This document shows positions 7,489 through 15,619 of a DNA stretch of 21,672 bases, in pieces (positions within the stretch are counted from its first letter, which is position 1; each line of letters opens with the position of its first letter). The notes below the pieces were generated by a model that worked only from the letters and a program-made list of their open reading frames with translations, had not been told where the DNA came from and searched no databases. The stretch comes from an uncultured Collinsella sp. (GTDB lineage: Bacteria; Actinomycetota; Coriobacteriia; Coriobacteriales; Coriobacteriaceae), in the NCBI GenBank assembly GCA_900541185.1, contig UQIQ01000036.1, forward strand, positions 1 to 21,672. The letters run 5' to 3'. The position numbers and the translations under genes are program-made.

Positions 7489-8364
7489 CTACGCGGAAAG
7501 CTCAAAGCCGTACTTAGCCCAAATCTTCTGAGCCTTCTTGTTGGTCAGGCAGAAATCGATGAACGCCTTGGCTTCGTCGGCATGTTCGGAGCTCTCGGCA
7601 ACAGCGCCCGGATACACAATGGGCTTGTGCGAATCCTCGGGGCACACAAAGGCCTCCTCGATGCCGTCGTAGCGGAAGATGTCGGAGCTGTAGACAAAAC
7701 CGGCCACGCAGTCGCCTGTGGACACATAGGCAGCTGCGGTGCCCACTTTATCGGCCAGCGCGACCTTGTCGGCGATCTCGGGAGTATACTCGCCGTCGTC
7801 GCCCTCGGTGCCAGTGTAGAGGCCCACGGAGGCCAGAGCCTGGTTGGCGTACTTTCCGGCGGGAACGGTCTTGGCGTCGCCGATGGCAATCTTGCCGTCC
7901 AGATTCGCGACGTCGGCGATGGCCTCGACCTTGGTGTCGGAGCCCTCAGCGCGAATGATCACGAGGTCGTTGACGAACATGTCCTCACGGGTGCCGGCGT
8001 CGACGAGCTCGGCGGTCTCAGCGTCATCCATGGTGCCCTTGGAAGCGGTGATGAGCACGTCGGCCGTGGCACCGGCGCGCATCTGCTCGACGAGGTCGCC
8101 AGACGCCTTAAACTGCGTGTCGGCAAACGTGGTGCCGGTCTGCTCGGTGTAGAACTCCTGAACCTCGGGCAGGGCCTTCTCGAGCGAGTTGGCGGCAAAG
8201 ACCTGCAGCTCGACAGCCTTCTTCTTAGAGGAAGACTTGACGGAGCCGGCATCGGAACCAGCGGGCTCGGACGTCTTGTTGCCCGAGCAGCCGGCAAGGC
8301 CAAGGCCGGCGGCAGCGGCAGCAGAAAGCGAGACAAAACCGCGGCGTGAAACCATATCGAACAT
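7489..8364 (-). CDS. modA: Molybdate-binding lipoprotein, Tat-type signal
   Basis: The extracytoplasmic binding protein of the ModABC system. 291 residues from the ATG at 8364 (AAAGGG at 6-nt spacing). The N-terminus combines a twin-arginine motif (SRRGFVS) with a lipobox (LAGC), so it should be exported folded and lipid-anchored. Typical ModA segments follow: LQVFAANSLEKALPEVQEFYTEQTG, VLITASKGTMDDA, NDLVIIRAEG, IAIGDAKTVPAGKYANQAL, VAGFVYSSDI and a C-terminal AKAFIDFCLTNKKAQKIWAKYGF. It opens the modABC operon and is followed by modB after 68 nt. A Ser/Lys linker (residues about 30-45) separates the anchor from the domain. Confidence 0.92.
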   Translation of the reverse strand: MFDMVSRRGFVSLSAAAAAGLGLAGCSGNKTSEPAGSDAGSVKSSSKKKAVELQVFAANSLEKALPEVQEFYTEQTGTTFADTQFKASGDLVEQMRAGATADVLITASKGTMDDAETAELVDAGTREDMFVNDLVIIRAEGSDTKVEAIADVANLDGKIAIGDAKTVPAGKYANQALASVGLYTGTEGDDGEYTPEIADKVALADKVGTAAAYVSTGDCVAGFVYSSDIFRYDGIEEAFVCPEDSHKPIVYPGAVAESSEHADEAKAFIDFCLTNKKAQKIWAKYGFELSA

Positions 8365-8424
8365 ATTCAACCCTTTCGAACGCTATGCCCGGGCACCCCG
8401 CCGCAGGCTTTATTCTGTTACTAG

Positions 8425-8477
8425 ATTATACTTCCGCGCGAATAATGATAATGAGAAATTATTCTCGCTAGAGAATA
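8425..8477 (-). promoter_or_regulatory. modA promoter region with overlapping palindromes
   Basis: A perfect -10 TATAAT lies at 8430-8425 on the minus strand; the -35 position is poor. Just upstream are two palindromes: GAATAAT/ATTATTC (8440-8446, 8458-8464) and TATTCTC/GAGAATA (8460-8466, 8471-8477). The first contains ATAATGATAATGAG, which resembles the GATAAT hexamers of a Fur-type box. A weak -35 under palindromes suggests regulated transcription. Whether the regulator is ModE-like, Fur-like or another protein is unknown. Confidence 0.5.
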
Positions 8478-8517
8478 TAGTTTCGAGTTGCCGTGCACCT
8501 CGGCGTCGCTTCGGCGG

Positions 8518-8554
8518 AAAACAAAGGCGGAGCAGCCGTTCAGGTCGCCCCGCC
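8518..8554 (-). terminator. Intrinsic terminator after mog
   Basis: GGCGGGGC (8554-8547) pairs with GCTCCGCC (8533-8526) and is followed by TTTGTTTT (8525-8518) on the minus strand. It separates moeA-mog from modABC, so these are two transcription units. Confidence 0.75.
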
Positions 8555-8567
8555 GCAGGTAAACCGC

Positions 8568-9047
8568 TTATTTGGTATGTCCGCCGCCCGCCGTCATTTG
8601 GGCCGCATGCTCCAGCTGATCGCTCACGGCCTCCCAGCTTTCGCGGGCCGCTTTCGTGGATCCCGGAAAGTTGATGACAAGCGTATGCCCACGCTGCATG
8701 CACACGGCGCGCGAGAGCATAGCGCGGCGTGTCTTGGTCATGGAGTACGCACGGATTGCCTCTGCAATACCCGGCACATCGCGGTCGCAGACGGCACGCG
8801 TCGCCTCGGGCGTCACGTCGCGCATCGAAAGTCCCGTGCCGCCACAGGTGAGGACGACGTTGGCGTGGCACTCATCGGCAGCTTCCACAATGGCATCACC
8901 GATCTCGCTGGCGTCGTCGCGCACGACCACATGTGAGACGACCGTCCAGCCCTGCGCCTCGATAAGTTCCTCGAGTGCGGCTCCAGCCTCGTCCTGAGCA
9001 AGATCGCGCGTATCCGAGCACGTCACGATCGAAATCTTCAACTCCAT
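8568..9047 (-). CDS. mog: Molybdopterin adenylyltransferase / MoaB-Mog family protein
   Basis: Adenylylates molybdopterin, the step before metal insertion by MoeA. 159 residues from the ATG at 9047, chosen because AGGAGG lies 5 nt upstream and overlaps the moeA stop; the open frame extends further upstream but without similarity. Motifs: KISIVTCSDTR near the N-terminus, VVLTCGGTGLSMRDVTPEATR, and HTLVINFPGSTKAARESWEAV. MoaB and Mog are not fully separable by eye; the symbol is by role. It is 10 nt after moeA, in the same operon. Confidence 0.88.
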   Translation of the reverse strand: MELKISIVTCSDTRDLAQDEAGAALEELIEAQGWTVVSHVVVRDDASEIGDAIVEAADECHANVVLTCGGTGLSMRDVTPEATRAVCDRDVPGIAEAIRAYSMTKTRRAMLSRAVCMQRGHTLVINFPGSTKAARESWEAVSDQLEHAAQMTAGGGHTK

Positions 9048-9057
9048 AGTCTTCCTC

Positions 9058-10320
9058 CTACAACACCGTGCCCTCGGGCAGGTCGACACGCACGACATCC
9101 ACGACGTCGCCCGCCTTGAGCTCGCACGGTCCTTCGTCAATACGCAGCAGGCAGTTGGACCGCTGCATCGTGCCGAGCAGAGCCGAATTCTGCGTCTTGG
9201 CCTCGGTCACCAACAGCTCACTGGTCTCGGGGTCGCGCAAAACCGTGGCGCGATCGAAGAAGCGTCGGTCCTGGCGCTTTTTCACGCCGTGCGTGAGCGT
9301 CGCCTGCTGCACGGGACGCACGCCCTCGGCAAAGCCGCGCATCTTGCGAATCGCCGGACGGGCGAGCATCTCAAAGCCCACATACGCCGCGGCCGGATTG
9401 CCTGAAAGCCCTAGGTAGGGCTTGCCCCCGAGCAAGCCAAACGTGATGGCCTTGCCCGGACGCATCGAGATGCGATCGAACAGCACCACGCCCTCGCGCC
9501 GGACGAGCGCCGTCACGTAGTCGTAATCGCCCGCCGAGGCGCCGCCGCTCGTAATGACAAAATCGCACTCTCGCGTGGCGCGATGCACCAGCTCGCCAAT
9601 CGCCTGCTCATCGTCGGGCGCAATACCGTAGAACACGGGCTCGGCGCCGGCATCGAGCGCCTCGGCCATCAGCGCCGAGGAGTTGGAGTCGCGAATCTGC
9701 CCGCGCGCCGGCAGCTCACCCGGCGCGACCAGCTCCGTGCCCAGCGAGATAATGCCCACGCGCGGAGCGGCATGGACCTTCACGCTCGCGTAACCGGCGC
9801 TTGCCAGCAGGCCGGCGCCGGCCGGAGTCACAACCTCGCCAGCACGCATCACGACTTCGCCGGCATGGGCCTCCTCGGCGGCAGAGCGAACGTTCTTCCC
9901 CACCTTGGCCGGCGCCAAAAACCTCACACGCGAGCCCTCGTTGCCGTCACCGTCGAGCACATCGACGATCTCGTACTTCACCACGGCATCGGCACCCTCG
10001 GGCACCGGCGCGCCCGTCATGATGCGGACCGTCTCGCCCGCGCCGATTGCGTCCCCAAACACATGACCCGCGGCCTCATGTCCGATAACATCGAGCGTCA
10101 CCGGCGCCTCGCCAGATGCCTGCGCCAAGTCCGCCGAGCGCACGGCATACCCGTCCATGGCGCTGTTGGCAAACGGCGAGATGTCGATATCGGCCACCGC
10201 GTCCTCGCCCAAGGGAAGACCGGCGGCCTGCCACACGGGAATCTCGACGAGATCGGTCGGAGCAACGTGCGACAGAACAATCGACTGCGCGTCCTCCAGC
10301 GGAATGAGTTTCTCTGCCAT
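9058..10320 (-). CDS. moeA: Molybdopterin molybdenumtransferase
   Basis: Inserts molybdate into adenylylated molybdopterin to give active cofactor, with Mog. 420 residues from the ATG at 10320 (GAGG at 5-nt spacing; a GTG two codons upstream is less well placed). Visible: DISPFANSAMDGYAVR, GETVRIMTGAPVPEGADAVVKYE, the MoaB-like domain PRVGIISLGTELVAPGE, RDSNSSALMAEALDAGAEPVFYGIAPDD, VITSGGASAGDYDY, MRPGKAITFGLLGGKPYLGLSGNPAAAYVGFE, and the C-terminal domain IV. Length is normal. First gene of the moeA-mog operon, divergent from clc. Confidence 0.95.
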   Translation of the reverse strand: MAEKLIPLEDAQSIVLSHVAPTDLVEIPVWQAAGLPLGEDAVADIDISPFANSAMDGYAVRSADLAQASGEAPVTLDVIGHEAAGHVFGDAIGAGETVRIMTGAPVPEGADAVVKYEIVDVLDGDGNEGSRVRFLAPAKVGKNVRSAAEEAHAGEVVMRAGEVVTPAGAGLLASAGYASVKVHAAPRVGIISLGTELVAPGELPARGQIRDSNSSALMAEALDAGAEPVFYGIAPDDEQAIGELVHRATRECDFVITSGGASAGDYDYVTALVRREGVVLFDRISMRPGKAITFGLLGGKPYLGLSGNPAAAYVGFEMLARPAIRKMRGFAEGVRPVQQATLTHGVKKRQDRRFFDRATVLRDPETSELLVTEAKTQNSALLGTMQRSNCLLRIDEGPCELKAGDVVDVVRVDLPEGTVL

Positions 10321-10377
10321 ATGCACCTCTTAATGCCACGGCGCACAACAGGGGCGCCGATTCTTTATGCTTGTCTC

Positions 10378-10383
10378 AGTATA
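10378..10383 (-). promoter_or_regulatory. Possible -10 box for moeA
   Basis: TATACT on the minus strand, giving a leader of about 50 nt that contains a CGGCGC/GCGCCG hairpin. No convincing -35. On the plus strand an overlapping TATAAT (10380-10385) points the other way. No molybdenum-cofactor riboswitch recognised. Confidence 0.3.
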
Positions 10384-10408
10384 ATCCCCCGACGCACGAC
10401 CGCGACTC

Positions 10409-10445
10409 GGCCTGCACCCGCAAATACACCTGTCAGTTGCAGGCC
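10409..10445. promoter_or_regulatory. Inverted repeat between moeA and clc
   Basis: GGCCTGCA (10409-10416) and TGCAGGCC (10438-10445), perfect 8-bp arms 21 nt apart, in the divergent promoter region. It could be an operator or an RNA hairpin if transcription starts near 10390. No fluoride riboswitch consensus is visible. Confidence 0.35.
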
Positions 10446-10495
10446 GCGAAACAGAATGGAAACCAACCCACCGGCTCGTCGCGTTTACCGCGTTT

Positions 10496-10501
10496 TATAA
10501 T
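10496..10501 (+). promoter_or_regulatory. -10 box of clc
   Basis: A perfect TATAAT 29 nt before the clc ATG, with a weak -35. It implies a leader of only about 23 nt, too short for a riboswitch. Confidence 0.45.
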
Positions 10502-10530
10502 GCTTGCGTTGCAACCTAAAAGAGGAACGT

Positions 10531-11952
10531 ATGGCTCATAACGACAAACCCGAAAGCGCAAACGAAGCGCAGGATCATTCCCAGCCGCTCGACGAAGGCG
10601 GTTTTTTCTCTCTGAACGACGTCATCGCGGCAGGCAGGCATCAGCTCACCCGCTCTGAGCATCTCTTGGCTGCCGACACGCGCCGCAACGCCCGCAACCT
10701 ACTCGCGAGCGCCAAGTTGCTCGCACTCGTCGTCATCGTCTCGCTCGCCATGGGCGTTGCCGCTTGGGCGTTTTTGGCCTCGTTGAATATCGCGACCGAC
10801 TATCGCGAGCAGCATGCGTGGATTTACGCGCTGCTTCCCGTTGTGGGCGTTGTCACCGCATGGGTGTACAAAAACCACGGTCTCGCCGCCAAACGCGGTA
10901 ACAACCTGGTCATCGACTCCGCTCTGGGCACCCGCCTCATCCATATGCGCATGGCCGTCCTCACCTTCGTCTGCTCCACGCTCACGCACCTAACGGGCGG
11001 ATCGGCCGGTCGCGAGGGAGCTGCGGTGCAGATTGGCGGCACCATCGCCAGCAACATCTCGAGCCTCGCCCACCTCAAAAAGCATGACCACCACGACCTC
11101 ATGCTCGCCGGCATCTCGTCGGCCTTTGGCGCCGTATTCGGCTCGCCCCTTGCCGGGGCTTTCTTTGGCATGGAGATGTGCTTTATCGGCAAGATCGACT
11201 ACACCGCGGGCATCTACTGCCTGGTCGCCTCGTTTACCGGCTACTTTACATCACTCGCCCTAGGTACCGAGTACGAGGCGAATGTCATCGCCAGCGTTCC
11301 CGCCATGACGCCCAAAACGGTCGTCATCGTTGTTATCAGCGCAATTATCTTCGGTCTGACGGCACGCCTCTTTGCCTGGTCGGTTCGAACCGTCAAGAGC
11401 CTCTACGGTCGCTTTATCACCAATTACCTCGTTCGCGCACTCATCGGCGCACTCGTGGTTTTGGCCGCCTATGCCCTCCTCGACGCCTGGAACTACGCCG
11501 GCCTTTCCACGTGGCTTTCCGGCGCCGGATTTGCCGGCAACACCACCCTGGCGGACGCAGCCATCAAGTTGGTCGTCACAGCGCTTACCCTGGGCGCGGG
11601 CTTCCAAGGCGGCGAGGTCACGCCCCTGTTTGGCATCGGTGCGGCGCTCGGCGGCTGGATAGGTTGCCTCGTCGGAATCGATCCCAGCTTTCTGGCAGCG
11701 CTGGGCATGCTCGGCGTGTTCTGCGCCGGCCTTAACGTGCCTATCACCACCTGTATGATGGCCATCGACCTGTTCCACGGCACGGCTGCCGGGTTCTTTG
11801 TCATCGTGGCCTTTATCAGCTACCTAACCGCCGGACACCGCGGCGTGTACCCCGCCCAGCGCATTATCTCGCCCAAGCGCCGTTCGCTTATTGTAGATGA
11901 GGGCGGTACGGTAGCGGATGCTATCGAGCGCCACAACGACCTGATAGAGTAG
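10531..11952 (+). CDS. CLC-family antiporter, fluoride-type (CLC-F)-like
   Basis: A membrane CLC transporter of 473 residues. The start is the ATG at 10531 (AGAGGA, 5-nt spacing). The first 60 residues are polar and cytoplasmic. Family motifs: GNNLVID (123-129), GGSAGREGAAVQIGG (156-170; gating Glu162) and GAGFQGGEVTPLFGIGAALGG (355-375). In chloride-type CLCs the last motif reads like GGIFAP; the Glu362-x-Thr364 pair and GNNL resemble what I recall of the CLC-F fluoride/proton antiporters. I infer fluoride export, not proven; the usual GREGT is GREGA here. No C-terminal CBS domains. It is followed by the lipid kinase after an 87-nt gap, same strand. Confidence 0.85.
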   Translation: MAHNDKPESANEAQDHSQPLDEGGFFSLNDVIAAGRHQLTRSEHLLAADTRRNARNLLASAKLLALVVIVSLAMGVAAWAFLASLNIATDYREQHAWIYALLPVVGVVTAWVYKNHGLAAKRGNNLVIDSALGTRLIHMRMAVLTFVCSTLTHLTGGSAGREGAAVQIGGTIASNISSLAHLKKHDHHDLMLAGISSAFGAVFGSPLAGAFFGMEMCFIGKIDYTAGIYCLVASFTGYFTSLALGTEYEANVIASVPAMTPKTVVIVVISAIIFGLTARLFAWSVRTVKSLYGRFITNYLVRALIGALVVLAAYALLDAWNYAGLSTWLSGAGFAGNTTLADAAIKLVVTALTLGAGFQGGEVTPLFGIGAALGGWIGCLVGIDPSFLAALGMLGVFCAGLNVPITTCMMAIDLFHGTAAGFFVIVAFISYLTAGHRGVYPAQRIISPKRRSLIVDEGGTVADAIERHNDLIE

Positions 11953-12039
11953 ACGTAAGTATTCGACGTGCAGCCACAATCGGGGGCAATTCGACCTGAG
12001 CGCGACCGCACCGTCACGTCATACGCCGGGAGTCGCCCC

Positions 12040-13002
12040 ATGCACGCAACTGATTTTGGCCTCACGCTCATCATCGCCAACCCAGCCGCCCAGTCGGGTG
12101 CGGCGCGCGAAGTTGCCGAGCGCCTGCAACGCTTTATGGACATGACTGCACGCGCATCCCAGTTTGACCTGGTGCTAACCGAGCGCATGGGACACGCCAA
12201 GGAGCTTGCCGCACAGGCTCAGGGCTATCGCACCGTTATCGCCCTTGGCGGCGACGGCGTGATTCACGAGGTCGTCAACGGGCTTATGACGCAGGATGAG
12301 GCGGTCCGCCCCGCTCTCGCCATCCTACCCGTGGGCTCCGGCAACGATTTTGCCCAAACACTCGGCATCGACGATTTCTCCGGTAAGAATTTTGGCGCGC
12401 TGCTCTCCTGCGAGCTGCAGCGTCAGGACATCGGGCGCATTCGCTCATGGAACCCCGCAAGCGGTAGCGGCGAGGCTTCCGTTGAGTACTACGACCAGAC
12501 GCTTTCGATCGGCATCGATGCCGCCATCGGCCTGGGCACCACCGAGCTGCGCAAAAAGACGGGTCTCGCCGGCACTCCGCTCTACACTCTCTCGGGACTT
12601 GAGCAGTTTGGCCTACGCTATCGCAATTACCCCATGACAGCCAGCTTTGACGGCGCGCCCGCCGAGCGCGTGAGGGCGATCATCATGGCGATTCAGCTGG
12701 GCCCCACGTATGGCTCGGGCTATCGTATCTGCCCCGATGCCGACCCCTGCGACGGCATGCTCGACGTCTGCTACGCCTGCGGCCCCGTCCCTCGCGCGGT
12801 TGCCCTGCCTATGTTTCTTTCGGCTAAGGACGGCCACCATACCAAGTTGCCACCGGTTCGCATGCGCCGATGCCGCCATGCCGCGCTCACCTTGGAGGAG
12901 CCCGACTACCCCATCCAGGCCGACGGCGAGCCCGTTGTCGCCTCACGCATCGAGGTCGACATCCTCGCCGGCGCCCTCGAGGTCTGGCACCCCACCCGCT
13001 AA
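12040..13002 (+). CDS. Diacylglycerol kinase / YegS-BmrU family lipid kinase
   Basis: Phosphorylates a lipid head group (diacylglycerol or similar) with ATP in the cytoplasm at the membrane. 320 residues from the ATG at 12040 (GGGAG, 7-nt spacing); a GTG at 11968 in the same frame adds 24 non-conserved residues. Motifs: LIIANPAAQSGAA (10-22), nucleotide-binding ALGGDGVIHEVVNGL (68-82) and LPVGSGNDFAQTLGI (96-110), and a C-terminal beta domain with GSGYRICPDADPCDGMLDV and PIQADGEPV. Exact substrate unknown. It ends 8 nt before a large inverted repeat. Confidence 0.9.
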   Translation: MHATDFGLTLIIANPAAQSGAAREVAERLQRFMDMTARASQFDLVLTERMGHAKELAAQAQGYRTVIALGGDGVIHEVVNGLMTQDEAVRPALAILPVGSGNDFAQTLGIDDFSGKNFGALLSCELQRQDIGRIRSWNPASGSGEASVEYYDQTLSIGIDAAIGLGTTELRKKTGLAGTPLYTLSGLEQFGLRYRNYPMTASFDGAPAERVRAIIMAIQLGPTYGSGYRICPDADPCDGMLDVCYACGPVPRAVALPMFLSAKDGHHTKLPPVRMRRCRHAALTLEEPDYPIQADGEPVVASRIEVDILAGALEVWHPTR

Positions 13003-13009
13003 CCCCACC

Positions 13010-13080
13010 TAAGTTGCGGTGAAATAGGGACTGTCTTACGGCTTTAGCTGCATAAACAGTCCCTATTTCACCGCAACTTA
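13010..13080. repeat. Perfect 25-bp inverted repeat between convergent genes
   Basis: Arms 13010-13034 and 13056-13080 are exact reverse complements; the loop is 21 nt. Neither side has a T-run, so it is not a textbook intrinsic terminator, though it could block transcription from both sides. The inner end of the arm (GGGACTGT) is shared with the hairpin at 13495-13525. A perfect stem of this length suggests a recently spread palindromic element (REP/MITE-like). No transposase nearby. Confidence 0.85.
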
Positions 13081-13088
13081 CGAGGAGG

Positions 13089-13469
13089 CTATTCCTCCCC
13101 GCCCGGCTTGCGACGGTTGGCCTTTTTAATGGCGTTGAAGTGCTTGTCATTAAGCCTGCGCTGGCGAGAGCGCTGAGGCACCTTGGTCTTTACGCGTCGA
13201 CGCGGTGGACGCCCGCGACGAACAAGCTCAGCGCGCAGCTTACGCAGGCAGCTCGCGCGATTCTGAAACTGGCTGCGGCTCTCACGCGCCGTCACGACAA
13301 TCCCCGTGGGCCCATGTTTCATGCGCACCGCAGAGTCCGTCGTGTTCACGCCCTGCCCACCCGGACCCGTCGCGCGAAACACCTGTACCTCGCAATCGCG
13401 CGCCAGCTCCTCAACCGACATCTCGGCAAAGCGCGCATACTCGCGCCAGCCCATCTTGTTCTCGTCCAT
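13089..13469 (-). CDS. Small release-factor-like peptidyl-tRNA hydrolase (RF-1 domain, GGQ)
   Basis: 126 residues from the ATG at 13469 (GGGGAGG, 7-nt spacing). It contains the catalytic [19 protein letters not shown] (GGQ at 37-39), which in release factors and ArfB/ICT1-type rescue factors hydrolyses peptidyl-tRNA in the ribosome. There is no codon-recognition domain. The C-terminus is strongly basic ([22 protein letters not shown]...), like the ArfB tail that enters the empty mRNA channel. I infer a ribosome-rescue role; a PrfH-like role is the alternative. It lies between two palindromes sharing GGGACTGT. Confidence 0.85.
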   Translation of the reverse strand: MDENKMGWREYARFAEMSVEELARDCEVQVFRATGPGGQGVNTTDSAVRMKHGPTGIVVTARESRSQFQNRASCLRKLRAELVRRGRPPRRRVKTKVPQRSRQRRLNDKHFNAIKKANRRKPGGEE

Positions 13470-13488
13470 ATCAACACCTCCCCTCATA

Positions 13489-13525
13489 CAAAAAATGTGA
13501 CAAAGGGACAGTCCCTTTGTCACAT
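13489..13525 (-). terminator. Intrinsic terminator after xpt
   Basis: A 15-bp perfect palindrome with one central base (13495-13509 and 13511-13525), followed on the minus strand by TTTTTT. It lies 27 nt past the xpt stop. The core GGGACTGTCCC resembles REP-type palindromes. Confidence 0.85.
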
Positions 13526-13552
13526 CGCATACCAATCGCTTGTGTTGCGCGC

Positions 13553-14131
13553 TTAGGCGAAGGTGATCTCGCCGTTCTCGCAGTCCATATCGGCGATACG
13601 GGCCAAGCTCTCAACGCGGAAGCCGCGCTTACGGAGCTTATCGCCGCCGCCCTGGAAGCCCTTCTCAACGGCAATGCCAATGCCGGCAACTTCGGCGCCC
13701 GCAGCCTCGCAGATCTTAATAAGGCCCTCAAGCGCGCAGCCGTTGGCCAGGAAGTCGTCGATAATCAGGACCTTATCGCCCTCGGACAGAAAGCGCTTGC
13801 CGACAATGACCGGGTACTCCTTCTGCTTGGTAAAGGAATAGATGGTCGTGGCATACTGCTCGCCGTCAAGGTTGATGGACTGGGCCTTCTTTGCAAAGAC
13901 CACCGGCACGCCGCCAAAATGCTGAGCTGCGATGCAGGCCATACCAATACCCGAAGCCTCAATCGTCAGGATCTTGTTGATCTCGACACCCTCGAACAGA
14001 CGGGCCCATTCGGCGCCCATGTGGTCGAACAGCTCAACGTCGCACTGGTGGTTGAGGAAGGCATCAACCTTAAGGACGTTACCGGCCTTTACGATGCCGT
14101 CATGGCGAATACGATCCTCAAGCTCCTGCAT
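13553..14131 (-). CDS. xpt: Xanthine phosphoribosyltransferase
   Basis: Salvages xanthine to XMP using PRPP, in the cytoplasm. 192 residues, the usual Xpt length. Visible: [31 protein letters not shown] at the N-terminus, [13 protein letters not shown] (58-69), [15 protein letters not shown] (79-93), and the PRPP loop [18 protein letters not shown] (120-137). The ATG at 14131 is preceded by AAGGGG. In Firmicutes xpt often has a purine riboswitch; the 157 nt upstream here show none. A possible -10 (TAGACT) lies about 60 nt upstream. It appears to be transcribed alone, given the terminator after it. Confidence 0.95.
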   Translation of the reverse strand: MQELEDRIRHDGIVKAGNVLKVDAFLNHQCDVELFDHMGAEWARLFEGVEINKILTIEASGIGMACIAAQHFGGVPVVFAKKAQSINLDGEQYATTIYSFTKQKEYPVIVGKRFLSEGDKVLIIDDFLANGCALEGLIKICEAAGAEVAGIGIAVEKGFQGGGDKLRKRGFRVESLARIADMDCENGEITFA

Positions 14132-14288
14132 GGCGCAACCCCTTCTCGCGGCAACGATACCGCGCGATTAATAAACGTTGTTCGATAGTCTACCACGGAC
14201 CGACCCCCGCCCGCCCCACAAGCCACATCGCACCACAAACCAGTCTTTTTGGGACGGCGCGAATCGTGGCAGACAGCCTCCCAACATG

Positions 14289-15593
14289 CTAATGGCGGGC
14301 GCGCATCTTCACCAAACGCACCATGGCAAGCGCAAAGCCCACGGCGGCCACAGCCATGAGTACGTAGAACACCGAGCGAAAGCCGAATAGGAATACGTCC
14401 GGACGACCTGTAACAAAACTGGTCACGGCCTCGCCCATTGCCACGCTCATCTGCCCATACAGGATATGCGACGCCGCCGTAATGCCGAGCGCCATGCCGG
14501 CGTAGCGTGCCAAACTACCCAGGCTGCCCGCAAAGCCGAGCGCTTCGCGCGGAGCCGAGCCCATATACAGCGAGTTGTTGGGGCTCTGGAAAATCGACGT
14601 ACCGCACGACATAAACGCGGCACAGCACACAATCACAGGGATGGAAGAGTGCTCGTCGAGCGTACTTACCGCAAAGAGCCCGCACACGTACACGCCCAGG
14701 CCGACCGCCGTGGGACCCTCGCAGCCAACACGGTCCGAAACCGCACCCGAAAGCGGGCCGATAAAGGCATTCACCATCGGCAGCGCCAAAAACAGCAATC
14801 CGGAAATGTCGGAACCAAAGCCGTGGGCGTCCTGAAAATAGAACGGCAGGATAAACTCGGATGCGCCAATACCAACGAACACGATGAGCATGCAGGCAAG
14901 GTTGATGGTGAAGGCCGAATTTGCAAAGCAGCGACGCGCGGCCTCCGCCAGCGACATGGGGCGCTCGCCGGCCTCCGGCTTTACATGCGGCAGCGTGTAG
15001 AGCCCCACGATAAACGAGATGACGCCAATGGGCAGGTTGATGAGGAAGATGCTCTCCCAAGGAAAGCTTGCCACCAGCATGCCGCCGAGCACGGGGCCAC
15101 ACATCATGCCGAGGGCCACAAAGGTCGCGAGAATACCCATAGCACGGCCTCGTTCGCGCGCCGGAAACGACTCGGTGATGATACCCATGTTGTTAGCCAT
15201 GGCCGCCGCGCAACCGACGCCCTGAACAATGCGTGCCAGGATAAGAACCTCGAGCGAGGCCGAAAGGCCGCACAGCAGCGAACCGACCGAAAAGACGATG
15301 ACGCCCAACTGGAACACGTTCACCTTGCCGCGCACGTCGCCCAGACGGCCAAACGGCAACATAGCCACGCAAGTCGCAAGCAGATACACCGAGCTTACCA
15401 GCTGAATGCGATCGAGGCCCACGCCCAGCTCCTTTTGCATCACGGGCAGCGCCACGGTCACGACGGTCGAATCCAGACACACCATAAACGTCATGATGAG
15501 CACGGTAAACAGAATCGCCCACTTGTTCTTGCCATGGGTGTCGCCCTCTAGGGCAATATGCTCGCGACGCAGCTGCTCTGCGGTTTTCTCCAT
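14289..15593 (-). CDS. MFS transporter, DHA2-like (multidrug-type exporter)
   Basis: 434 residues from the ATG at 15593 (AAAGG, 6-nt spacing; an ATG two codons earlier is too close to the SD). A short hydrophilic N-terminus is followed by about 12-14 hydrophobic segments. Motifs: LDSTVVTVALPVMQKEL in helix 1 (DHA2 signature region), LPFGRLGDVRGK in loop 2-3 (motif A), ARIVQGVGCAAAMANNMGII, and GPVLGGMLVASFPWESIFLINLPIG (motif C region and the W-x-x-IFxxNxP common in DHA2 pumps). Substrate unknown. It starts only about 30 nt downstream of the metY terminator. Confidence 0.88.
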   Translation of the reverse strand: MEKTAEQLRREHIALEGDTHGKNKWAILFTVLIMTFMVCLDSTVVTVALPVMQKELGVGLDRIQLVSSVYLLATCVAMLPFGRLGDVRGKVNVFQLGVIVFSVGSLLCGLSASLEVLILARIVQGVGCAAAMANNMGIITESFPARERGRAMGILATFVALGMMCGPVLGGMLVASFPWESIFLINLPIGVISFIVGLYTLPHVKPEAGERPMSLAEAARRCFANSAFTINLACMLIVFVGIGASEFILPFYFQDAHGFGSDISGLLFLALPMVNAFIGPLSGAVSDRVGCEGPTAVGLGVYVCGLFAVSTLDEHSSIPVIVCCAAFMSCGTSIFQSPNNSLYMGSAPREALGFAGSLGSLARYAGMALGITAASHILYGQMSVAMGEAVTSFVTGRPDVFLFGFRSVFYVLMAVAAVGFALAMVRLVKMRARH

Positions 15594-15619
15594 ATCCATC
15601 CTTTCGAGTGGCCCAACGC

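Noticed and set aside
14132..14288. Purine riboswitch before xpt
   Set aside because: The conserved loop sequences and three-way junction are not visible in the leader.
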